A DNA stretch of 64,000 nt from M3007 sp046160625 (GTDB lineage Bacteria; Bacteroidota; Bacteroidia; Chitinophagales; Saprospiraceae). Shown piece by piece: positions 8,701 to 15,425 of the stretch. Each line of letters begins with the position of its first letter. Position 1 is the stretch's first letter. Location of the stretch: contig JBJXGZ010000145.1 of assembly GCA_046160625.1 (NCBI GenBank), positions 1 through 64,000 of the forward strand, written 5' to 3'. The position numbers and the translations under genes are program-made. A model generated the notes under the pieces. It saw only the letters and a list, made by a program, of their open reading frames with translations. It was not told the origin of the DNA and searched no databases.

Positions 8701-11700
8701 ACCTGTGGGTACAACGGCACCAGGTTTGGCCGTACCGTGCTAGGTCTGGAATATGCCAATATGTGTTTTCACGACCCTGTCATAGCTACCTACTATATCG
8801 TAAACCCCAATGGTTATCAGAACGGCAGCCCTCAACTCAAGATTTTCTCCCAAGACAGTCTTCTGTACCTGCCAAATGACGATGTTCAGTTCGATTTTTT
8901 CCTGCGCAACAATGGTGCCGTGAATGCTTCCAATGCCTGGATTACCATTGAGTCAGACGGCGATCTGGCGGATGTGCAACTACTGTTTATGCCTGGGCAA
9001 ACTCCTGTGCCACAAGTAGGTGGCGTGTATCAACTGGGCGATTTGGTCAGTTTTGCGCAGCCCGCATTCAGGTTCATCGCCCGTAATCTCAGTTGTCGCC
9101 CGGTTACGGTCACATTCCGGTTTGGCTGGGACTGTTCACCCGTTTTCAATGCCAATGCAGAACCCTGCGGCAGCTTCACAAAAACCATTGAACTCCGCCC
9201 GCAGCCGCCGGAATTGGAATTGGTGATTGTGAACCAGCCTCCCTCGGTACCTATGTGCGAGCCTTCCGGATTTTTTGAATTTGAAATTTCAAATGCCAAC
9301 GACGGCACGGCCTTCAACATAGTGCCGAGCATCAAACTGCCTCCGGGAATGCGTATCCAGCCTGGATCATCACAACTTTCTTACCCGGCTGGTGTGGCCT
9401 TTGTCAATATGACCAACCCGGTACAGCTCCCTGGAAACGTATGGCAGTTTGACCCCGAAGCCTCCTCCAATTTATTGACGCAAAACGGCCTTTTGTCGGC
9501 AAACCAGGACCCGCTCAACGCCCTTCGCATTCGCTTCAGGGTCATCGCGGAATGCGGGGTAGTGGCCAATGCTCAGCCGATTTACGGGGCCGAATCGGTG
9601 CAGGCCTGTGGCATCAATTCCAATATCTTGCGCAAACCTGGCATGCCCATCGGCATAGAAGGCGTGGAGCCGACTTATACGGCCGTGTCCAATTTGCAAT
9701 TTTCCAACCAGCCAGGCGAGGCAGGTTGTGGTCAGGAGGTACAACTTTCGGCCACCATTGCTGTGAATGATGTCCCGATGGCGGGCGACAGCATTTACAT
9801 ACTGCTCCCGGTGGGCACTTCTTTTGTGACAGGTTCGTATCAGGCAGGTACGAACGCCCCCAACGGGCCGCCGCAGGCGTCGGGCCAGCAGTTGCAATTG
9901 CCTTTACCGACGAATATTGGGGCTGGCAATGTGCTCGTTTTTACATTCAAAATCCGCTATGACGATCCGGCCGGTTGCGCCGATAAATTTGTGATTTTGC
10001 AGACAAGGGAGAAGACAGAGGCTTTCTGTTCGTCGAGCAACCAATTCTGCGATATTTATGTGGCCACAGGCGAAGCCCTGCTCGATCTCAACGCACAAAA
10101 CCCTGAACTTCAACTAAATAATTTTGAATTAACCACGCAGGCTGGGCAAACCAATTTTAGCGCGGTAATCGAAAATGCGGGTAATGCATCGGCTACTGAC
10201 CCTGTAATTCAACTTTACCACGACCTGAACGGAAACGGCCAAATTGACCTTACTGACCCGCTTGTAGCAGAGATTACCCCAAACGGCACCATCGCTCCGG
10301 GTGGGGTGCTGCCCATTTCAGGCAGTCTCAACAATCTGCCGGCTTCGGCTTTTTGCGACCTCATAGCCCTGATTCCCGCAGATGAAAACTGCGCTTGCGC
10401 AGATCGCGTTTTCCCACTTGATGGCAATCAAATCGTGACAACGGGCATTGGCCTTTGCGATCTTCAATCGGTCAATGTCAGCACAGACAGCATCGCGGGC
10501 AACACTTATACCTGGCTAACACCCAATGGGCTGAGCTGTATTGCCTGTGCCAATGCTACCTACACCCCTGGCCCCGATGTGCAAGCGGGTGATCTGGTAA
10601 CACTTGTGCTAAAGGAAACATCGGGAACTTGCACCATTGAACGAAAATTTGAAATACAATTTGGTGGCTCCTTCGGTATTGAATCTGACAGTATGCGAAT
10701 TTGTGAAGGCGAACCTGCCACGCTCAATGCTACTGCGGGCGGTACAGCTTACAATTGGACAGGACCAGGTATCACCAACCCGAACCAACAAACGCAGGTG
10801 GTGCAACCTTCAAACACCGCCAATTACAGCGTAACGGTCACATTTGCAGGAGGATGTACAGGGACCGGCAGTGTATTTGTTGGGGTCAATAAAGCTTCAA
10901 GTAAGGAGTTGCCAGCCATCACGATTTGTGAAGGGGAAGTGGCTTCTATACTTGGCCAGACAACCGATGTGCCGGGAATTTACACTCTGGAGCTTCAAAA
11001 TGCGATCGGCTGCGATAGTATCATTACGCAAGAACTGAAAGTAGTGCCTATCAAAACCATCGGAATGCCAGCGTTTTATTGTCCGGGAGATTCGGTGGAG
11101 GTTTTTCCAGACGAATTTTACAGCACGCCAGGGGAGGTATGCAAAACCTACCAAAGCAGCGCAGGTTGTGACAGCACCTATTGCGTAGTGGTAAATCAAG
11201 CGACCAACCCAGAACTGCCAGAACAGGATTCAGCGCTTGTAATCGCGCTCGGCGAGGGGGTCATCATCGAAACGCCAGATGGTTATGTAACGTATGAGTG
11301 GACACCTTTGGGCAGTCTGACTTTCCCCGGTTGTCCGACAGATCCTAATTGCCCTGATCCAACGGCTAGTCCGGATACTTCTACAACCTACTTGCTCATA
11401 GTAAAGGATGGCAATGGTTGTCGTGATTCGGTTGAATATCGGGTGTTTGTCTGTGATGAAATGCTGATTCATATTCCAAACGCTTTCACACCAAATGGCG
11501 ACGGTGCGAATGATCTCTTCCGGGTAGTTCCACACGAAGGGGCAGAGGTCATTATTTTGCTCCGAGTGTACGACCGCTGGGGCCAAAAACTGTACGAGGG
11601 CTCCGGTGCCAATGCTCAATGGGATGGTAAAATCGGCGACAAACCTGCCCCTTCGGATGTGTATGTTTGGATATTGGACTACGAATGCGGTGGGCAACGC

Positions 11701-11736
11701 CACAGGAAGAGCATGGATGTGACGCTGTTACGATAA
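5791..11736 (+). CDS. Giant adhesin-like protein with T9SS type B (gliding-motility-associated) domain
   Basis: A 1981-residue secreted protein with signal peptide MKNFTLALSLSVFTFNLLAQ. It is built from many beta-rich repeats resembling DUF11 or conserved-repeat domains (N-x-G-x-A-x-N and LPxGx patterns such as FPNGITYVPGTV and IKLPPGMRI). Regularly spaced Cys residues suggest disulfides. A Gly-rich hinge lies at about 610-625. The last 90 residues (from about 1894) match the gliding-motility-associated C-terminal domain: PNAFTPNGDGANDLF, VYDRWGQKLYEG and DVYVWILDY. This type B signal sends the protein through the type IX system and usually links it to the SprF-like partner. Adhesion or gliding is the likely role, by family and not proven here. 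Confidence 0.93.
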   Translation: MKNFTLALSLSVFTFNLLAQNVVISTQNPVGLYVCGTEQITVTLQNGVGPAAANLKTTITFPNGITYVPGTVIGATESNIANLNAPVFALADLAGGASVSFTLNVTAGCPVVQAINNGETFSNTIVATHSGGSQQIVSNLYPVETGLLNIGTITPPTVTAQKGDVIMRMITMKNTRQGPIQSLSFTDAHFPGFSVQLQGGINQTNLPTFFSAEVPGSVFSSVGNGDNLLDFNEEITLVEKITIEDCGVPTLTIESTIIIGWGCGGPPCRTDSVYASITILPTNQNPSLSFEPIYAVPVSQCGLIPSTQEILIINNGQLPAMNVLMNPYTLDTTFHAIDQNSFEWNNGSGWQAIPSTANTPTVLGSCGISDYSLNAIVLVPEVLPGDTVRLRFKTYYCEPICGGLIPAMRVGFSYPKACPVGTNVGGVFNFYPDTAFLKIEATVNYNLENCLQDNETYELNYKISSGRLLQDTGYLQVIFQIPLGFDWVQSCPFSLDGQTPLESVITPNADGSSTVRMVFDLPFANDTDSSDLCLLYHCEQGLPCESPIPNIPPRGLDYTVFPPPSDCGGCQLKLQAYSLVSTTPNDPINCAITFCDEFILVVDDQCDTTGGGGGGGGGGLGGGNLVVVDFDSYRTNYGVQDNNDDRAADNNNIANAPGVRRDRFLVGDTLRTELRAFMVQGTLEELNFRVFFESWSSDFDTLDGDVYILDSGKRLFANYDTTSFVSSHLTIKTAGGETYNCPIGLPDIKSDQHIINVAEPNIRPPQTIDVLTNMFHQFNLPFGDLPCLPSGFVLSVGDSLIFTSDFKFENNFTPNGGSAPPLINFRNSICDTDKTYSWKLENFCTEKEICQFSGYLESVNPAAQIIEPCAQSTENSPFRYAMRIARANMFPFEVRQLSTVTDFSYSLPTAVALLETKLNYLRLQDSLQLFGVTPLTPGFGGDSLTLNLNPFFANLLDEGYAFEVSTRFDTTCGYNGTRFGRTVLGLEYANMCFHDPVIATYYIVNPNGYQNGSPQLKIFSQDSLLYLPNDDVQFDFFLRNNGAVNASNAWITIESDGDLADVQLLFMPGQTPVPQVGGVYQLGDLVSFAQPAFRFIARNLSCRPVTVTFRFGWDCSPVFNANAEPCGSFTKTIELRPQPPELELVIVNQPPSVPMCEPSGFFEFEISNANDGTAFNIVPSIKLPPGMRIQPGSSQLSYPAGVAFVNMTNPVQLPGNVWQFDPEASSNLLTQNGLLSANQDPLNALRIRFRVIAECGVVANAQPIYGAESVQACGINSNILRKPGMPIGIEGVEPTYTAVSNLQFSNQPGEAGCGQEVQLSATIAVNDVPMAGDSIYILLPVGTSFVTGSYQAGTNAPNGPPQASGQQLQLPLPTNIGAGNVLVFTFKIRYDDPAGCADKFVILQTREKTEAFCSSSNQFCDIYVATGEALLDLNAQNPELQLNNFELTTQAGQTNFSAVIENAGNASATDPVIQLYHDLNGNGQIDLTDPLVAEITPNGTIAPGGVLPISGSLNNLPASAFCDLIALIPADENCACADRVFPLDGNQIVTTGIGLCDLQSVNVSTDSIAGNTYTWLTPNGLSCIACANATYTPGPDVQAGDLVTLVLKETSGTCTIERKFEIQFGGSFGIESDSMRICEGEPATLNATAGGTAYNWTGPGITNPNQQTQVVQPSNTANYSVTVTFAGGCTGTGSVFVGVNKASSKELPAITICEGEVASILGQTTDVPGIYTLELQNAIGCDSIITQELKVVPIKTIGMPAFYCPGDSVEVFPDEFYSTPGEVCKTYQSSAGCDSTYCVVVNQATNPELPEQDSALVIALGEGVIIETPDGYVTYEWTPLGSLTFPGCPTDPNCPDPTASPDTSTTYLLIVKDGNGCRDSVEYRVFVCDEMLIHIPNAFTPNGDGANDLFRVVPHEGAEVIILLRVYDRWGQKLYEGSGANAQWDGKIGDKPAPSDVYVWILDYECGGQRHRKSMDVTLLR

Positions 11737-11758
11737 ACGGGTGCCATTACTTGGCTTG

Positions 11759-11799
11759 TAACCCCGGAGGTTTTTTAAAACCTCCGGGGTTATCTTTTT
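11759..11799. terminator. Bidirectional palindromic terminator (CGGAGGTTTT core)
   Basis: A perfect 16-bp inverted repeat (11759-11774 with 11777-11792) ends in TCTTTTT and follows the giant gene by 22 bases. Its core CGGAGGTTTT / AAAACCTCCG is shared with the terminator at 42164-42212, while the outer stem differs. Confidence 0.85.
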
Positions 11800-11859
11800 A
11801 AGACATCACTTCTAAGGAAACTCTAAGCCGATATAAGCAGCTGCGGGAAATTGTGGCTA

Positions 11860-11867
11860 TACTTTTG
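11860..11867 (+). promoter_or_regulatory. -7 box of the outer-membrane barrel gene
   Basis: TACTTTTG matches TAnnTTTG. It lies inside the longest open frame (TTG at 11851), so the true start is the ATG at 11899, about 25 bases after the predicted transcription start. No good -33 box is visible. Confidence 0.55.
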
Positions 11868-11898
11868 TGCCACTATTTCACTTTTAATATTTCCCGTC

Positions 11899-13098
11899 AT
11901 GAAAAAAGAACTACCCATCCTGTTTTTATTTGGCTTCATCCTCTTGCTTTTTTCTCAAAACCTTTCCGCACAAGGCTGCGTTGCCATCCGACCCATGGGC
12001 GGATGCTCTGGCACTGCTTCCAGCTCCATTGTATTGGGGAAAGGCCAATGGCAATTAGGTGCCAACTACCGCTACTTCCGTTCTTTCCGCCATTTCAAGA
12101 GCGATTCCGAACAGAAAGAACGCCTCGAAAAAGATACAGAAGTAATCAACTGGGCAAACTCTCTGGACTTGGGAGTTTCTTACGGTTTGAGCGATCGTTT
12201 GAGCCTGTCCTTCAACCTTCCACTCATCCATTATGATCGCTCCTCGCTGTATGAGCACTATGGCAACAGTGCCACAGCAAACCCCGAACACAAGCGTTTC
12301 AATACGGGCGCTCAAGGGATTGGTGATATTCGTTTGTCTGGCTCATACTGGCTGTTCAACCCTGAAAAACACATGAAGCACAATCTGGCTGTGGGACTTG
12401 GCGTAAAATTGCCAACAGGGGACTCAAACGTACAGGACGAATTTCACAAACGCAAGGCTACTGACGGTGGAGATTCTATCATTGTTAAAGCCGTTGACCA
12501 ATCCATCCAATTAGGCGACGGTGGCGTAGGCATCAGCTTGGAACTCCAGGGCTATTCCTCCCTGTTCAAAGGCGGCGTATTGTATTTCAATGGTTTCTAC
12601 ATGTCAAACCCTAAGGAAACCAACAGCACGATAAACCGTGTGATTACGGCTGCTTCCACCCATGTAGACAAAATCACCCAATTCCATTCAGTAGCCGACC
12701 AGTTTGTGGCCCGTGTGGGTTTGACCTACGCTGTATTGCCTGCCCAGAATATTGCGATAGGCTTGGGAATGCGTGCCGAAGGGGTTCCTGCCAAAGATTT
12801 GATTGGTGGCAGCAATGGTTTCCGTCGCCCAGGCTTCATCGTATCAGTAGAGCCAGGGGTTTCTATTCAGCGTGGAAAATTCGCATTCTCGGTCAACGTG
12901 CCGTATGCGCTTTACCGCAAGCGCACCCGCAGCGTGGCTGATATCGCAGCCGGTAACGATGCCAACGGGATTCCCCGCAATGGCGATGCAGCTTTCGCCG
13001 ACTACTCAGTGAACGTAGGTGTGGCGTATCGTTTCGGCGATCAGAAAATGAGCCATACTATGGACAATATTCCAAAGTTCAACGATGTGAAAAATTGA
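11899..13098 (+). CDS. Outer-membrane beta-barrel protein
   Basis: A 399-residue protein with a signal peptide (MKKELPILFLFGFILLLFSQNLSAQG). A Cys-containing N-terminal motif (CVAIRPMGGCSG) is followed by alternating beta strands with aromatic ends (WQLGANYRYF, LDLGVSYGLSDRLSLSFNLP, FAFSVNVPYALYRKR) and a C-terminal SVNVGVAYRF strand. This is the look of the Bacteroidota outer-membrane proteins often annotated as transporter or porin-like. The substrate is unknown. The CVAIRPMGGCSG motif recalls the mature N-termini of barrels found near metal or c-type-cytochrome genes, but no such partner is adjacent. A terminator follows, so it is monocistronic. Confidence 0.75.
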   Translation: MKKELPILFLFGFILLLFSQNLSAQGCVAIRPMGGCSGTASSSIVLGKGQWQLGANYRYFRSFRHFKSDSEQKERLEKDTEVINWANSLDLGVSYGLSDRLSLSFNLPLIHYDRSSLYEHYGNSATANPEHKRFNTGAQGIGDIRLSGSYWLFNPEKHMKHNLAVGLGVKLPTGDSNVQDEFHKRKATDGGDSIIVKAVDQSIQLGDGGVGISLELQGYSSLFKGGVLYFNGFYMSNPKETNSTINRVITAASTHVDKITQFHSVADQFVARVGLTYAVLPAQNIAIGLGMRAEGVPAKDLIGGSNGFRRPGFIVSVEPGVSIQRGKFAFSVNVPYALYRKRTRSVADIAAGNDANGIPRNGDAAFADYSVNVGVAYRFGDQKMSHTMDNIPKFNDVKN

Positions 13099-13134
13099 AT
13101 TCAAGTAAGAAAGACTTCGTATCAATAGATGAAT

Positions 13135-13167
13135 ACCCGGTGCCGAAAGGTAGCCGGGTTTTTTTTT
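13135..13167 (+). terminator. Intrinsic terminator after the barrel gene
   Basis: ACCCGG (13135-13140) pairs with CCGGGT (13154-13159), followed by nine Ts. Directly after it lies a GCGCCTTGGCGAAGGAGGG stretch (13172-13190), an inverted relative of the palindrome found in frame in the PBP1C gene. Confidence 0.8.
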
Positions 13168-13204
13168 ACCCGCGCCTTGGCGAAGGAGGGTTGCAGTTGG
13201 CAGT

Positions 13205-13352
13205 GGCAGTAGCAGCAGGCAATGGCAGTTAACTTAAGACCCTAAAAGGGTCGAATATGAATAGCCCCGATTACATCGGGGGCTATTCAAATTCAACCAC
13301 TTCGTGGTGGTTTTAACCCTTAAGTTAACGGCATTGGCCTACTGCTACTGCC
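13205..13352. repeat. Four-way-junction repeat element between convergent genes
   Basis: An outer stem made of GTTAACTTAAG (13228-13238) with CTTAAGTTAAC (13319-13329) is extended outward by an imperfect GGCAGTAGCAG-type stem. It encloses three hairpins: GACCCT-AA-AGGGTC (13238-13252), GAATAGCCCCG with CGGGGGCTATTC (13259-13288) and CCAC-TTC-GTGG (13297-13307). The outer arm reaches the stop codon of the rhodanese gene. The layout looks like a cloverleaf but is not a tRNA: no anticodon or T-loop consensus is present. Confidence 0.6.
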
Positions 13353-13867
13353 TACTTATAAATCTTCTTCCCTTTTTTCAACCAAATGCCCCAGGAGCGA
13401 CTGTAAGCATGTACCTCGTTGGTGACACCTTTATGGTTGACGAGCGGGAGGCCTTGATTGGCCCATTCAAAAATGCCGCCATAGAGGTTAGAAACATTTG
13501 TAAAACCTGCTTTTTGGAGTTTTTCTGCCACTTTTTCGCTTCGGTAACCTACAGAGCAATAGACTACGATGCGGTGGTCCTTTGGCAAATTGGTTGGTAA
13601 ATTTTCCAAATCAAAATGGTCATATCCTATAGAAATCGCTCCAGCGATATGGCTTACGGCATATTCCCTAGGCTCTCGGGCATCAAGAAAAATACAGGAG
13701 GCGCTGTCCCTGGCAGCTTCTAACACCCCGGTTTCGGGCACACTATGACTCAAGAGTCCATTCAACATGACTCGATATGCCCCACTTTTTACCTGCCCAA
13801 ACGAGGCAGAGGCAAGAAAGGAAAGTGCAGCAGCGAAAAAGAGTATTTTTTTGGGAAAAGGAAGCAT
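13352..13867 (-). CDS. Secreted rhodanese-like domain protein
   Basis: A 171-residue periplasmic protein with signal peptide MLPFPKKILFFAAALSFLASASFGQ and one rhodanese domain (about 45-150). The motifs are LDAREPREYAVSHIAGAI and the active loop VVYCSVGYRSE with the catalytic Cys at about 104, so sulfur transfer is possible. The frame stays open further upstream, but the Met at 13867 is followed by a proper signal peptide, which the upstream residues would disrupt. Substrate unknown. It is convergent with the barrel gene and separated from it by a structured repeat. Confidence 0.85.
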   Translation of the reverse strand: MLPFPKKILFFAAALSFLASASFGQVKSGAYRVMLNGLLSHSVPETGVLEAARDSASCIFLDAREPREYAVSHIAGAISIGYDHFDLENLPTNLPKDHRIVVYCSVGYRSEKVAEKLQKAGFTNVSNLYGGIFEWANQGLPLVNHKGVTNEVHAYSRSWGIWLKKGKKIYK

Positions 13868-13936
13868 AGGCTCAATGTAATCAATACATTGACCGAACAG
13901 CAAGTAACAAAAAAAGTTGAAAAGCGACCCGCACCC

Positions 13937-13966
13937 GGCGCGACGTTTGCCAGTAAACGTCGCGCC
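13937..13966. repeat. 12-bp hairpin upstream of the rhodanese gene
   Basis: GGCGCGACGTTT (13937-13948) pairs perfectly with AAACGTCGCGCC (13955-13966) around a 6-nt loop, 70 bases before the rhodanese start on the minus strand. Without a T-run it may be a leader hairpin or an operator. The rest of the gap 13868-14217 holds only the terminator below; no gene is seen. Confidence 0.6.
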
Positions 13967-14022
13967 AAGTGCCAAACCGAAGATTATATAAGAGAGCGGA
14001 GGCCCTGAAGGGAAGAGGATTC

Positions 14023-14059
14023 AAAAAAAATCCTACTGCCAGAAGGGGAAGCAGTAGGA
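14023..14059 (-). terminator. Intrinsic terminator, minus strand (after prs)
   Basis: On the minus strand TCCTACTGC (14059-14051) pairs with GCAGTAGGA (14039-14031), followed by eight Ts (As at 14023-14030). It would end the transcript of the PRPP synthetase gene about 160 bases after its stop codon. Confidence 0.75.
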
Positions 14060-14217
14060 AAATCAAAACATACTATGAGAAAACTGGGACGAAGATATAG
14101 ACGCCCATTCTGCGCTGAAAAGCACATTTAGGATGCGGTGGGAAAAATGAAAGGAGCGGCGGAAAGAGCGACCGTATAAGGCCAGATTGTTTTGAGTTTG
14201 ATTGACGAGTAATGATA

Positions 14218-15144
14218 TCAATGAAAAAGTGCTGCAATACTCTTATGTTCCACCGTGTTGCGAATAGCGCGGGCAAACAAATTGGCCGTGGAAAGCACCT
14301 TGATTTTGGGCGACTCCTGGCGCAGCGGTATGGTGTCGCAGACAATGAGCTCAGAAAGTTGGGAGGCTTCCACATTTTGGTAGGCTTTGCCAGATAGAAC
14401 CGGGTGCGTACAAATAGCGCGCACAGAATTTGCCCCTTTTTCGATCAGTGCGTCTGCGGCTTTGCAAAGGGTGCCAGCGGTGTCCACCAGGTCGTCAACG
14501 AGAATTACATCAGCGCCTCTAACGTCGCCGATGACTGTCATGGCGGCCACTTCGTTGGCTTTTGTGCGGTATTTATCGCAAATGACAAGTTCGCGACCAA
14601 AGTGCATGGCATAAATGCGGGCGCGTTTCACGCCACCCACGTCCGGGCTTGCAAAAATCACTTTTGAAAGGTCTTGCTGTTCGAGGTAGGGCACATAAAT
14701 CGCTTCGGAGCGAAGGTGGTCCACCGGGATGTCAAAAAAGCCCTGTACCTGATCGGCGTGAAGATCCATCGTCATGATACGGTCTACCCCTGCGGCAGTG
14801 ATCATATTGGCCATGAGTTTGGCGCTGATGGGCACACGCGGCTTGTCTTTACGGTCCTGGCGGGCATATCCAAAATAGGGAACCACCGCGGTGATATAGC
14901 CCGCCGATGCGCGTCTGGCCGTATCAATCCAAAGCAAAAGTTCTATGAAGTTGTCGTGGGGTTGACATGTACTTTGTATAAAAAATGTGTAAGCACCACG
15001 TACGCTTTCATTGATGATTGTCTGCATTTCTCCGTCGCTAAAACGGGCGAGCGTAGTGTCGCCGAGGGCAGATTTATAATGGTAGGCGATTTCTTTAGAG
15101 AGGTCTTTGGAAGCGGAGCAGGCAAAAAGTTTGACTTCAGTCAC
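14218..15144 (-). CDS. prs: Ribose-phosphate pyrophosphokinase (PRPP synthetase)
   Basis: Makes 5-phosphoribosyl-1-pyrophosphate from ribose 5-phosphate and ATP, for nucleotide, His and Trp synthesis. From a GTG at 15144 it has 308 residues, the normal family length, and begins with TEVKLFACS as in other Prs proteins. Signatures are FSDGEMQTIINESVRG, DLHADQVQGFFDIPVDHL (metal/ATP site) and the PRPP loop VILVDDLVDTAGT. The frame is open up to 15306, but the promoter at 15246-15279 lies inside that extension and no ATG occurs between it and the GTG. A TTG at codon 28 of the extension is another possible start. The start is therefore less sure than the function. Confidence 0.93.
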   Translation of the reverse strand: MTEVKLFACSASKDLSKEIAYHYKSALGDTTLARFSDGEMQTIINESVRGAYTFFIQSTCQPHDNFIELLLWIDTARRASAGYITAVVPYFGYARQDRKDKPRVPISAKLMANMITAAGVDRIMTMDLHADQVQGFFDIPVDHLRSEAIYVPYLEQQDLSKVIFASPDVGGVKRARIYAMHFGRELVICDKYRTKANEVAAMTVIGDVRGADVILVDDLVDTAGTLCKAADALIEKGANSVRAICTHPVLSGKAYQNVEASQLSELIVCDTIPLRQESPKIKVLSTANLFARAIRNTVEHKSIAALFH

Positions 15145-15245
15145 GGTGGCAGCTGGTGGTTGGTTATCAGTTTTGATTTGTTTGCCAAGCTGTCGGAGTG
15201 GCAGCTTACTGGCCTTTTTGTTTTCCAACGTTTTAATAATTGGAT

Positions 15246-15279
15246 CAAAGGTAGAAACATGGATTGTATGGTGTACAAA
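15246..15279 (-). promoter_or_regulatory. Promoter of prs
   Basis: On the minus strand TTTG (15279-15276), a 22-nt spacer and TACCTTTG (15253-15246) give a consensus Bacteroidota promoter. Transcription would begin near 15239, leaving a leader of about 95 nt before the GTG start. Confidence 0.65.
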
Positions 15280-15365
15280 ACTCTGCATTACCTCAAAAAA
15301 TGACACGGAAATTTGCTATTTCTGACATTTTTTAAAGGTAGTTACTAGGGGAAAGTACCTTGCGC

Positions 15366-15373
15366 TACCTTTG
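15366..15373 (+). promoter_or_regulatory. -7 box of the M36 protease gene
   Basis: TACCTTTG matches TAnnTTTG, 53 bases before the ATG at 15426. It lies inside the longest open frame and so supports the downstream start. No clear -33 box is seen. Confidence 0.5.
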
Positions 15374-15425
15374 GCTGCCCGCAAAGCCTGCTATCTATCT
15401 TTCACCAAATCTTTCTGTCTGGCAA

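Noticed and set aside
13205..13352. tRNA or tmRNA because of the cloverleaf layout
   Set aside because: No TTCGA-type T-loop, no anticodon arm of correct size and no CCA end; arms are palindromic repeats.
13881..14066. Possible small membrane protein upstream of the rhodanese gene
   Set aside because: The frame runs through a perfect hairpin (13937-13966) and a terminator (14023-14059), so coding is unlikely.
14674..15303. Plus-strand frame opposite prs
   Set aside because: Shadow of the prs coding sequence; no start context or motifs.
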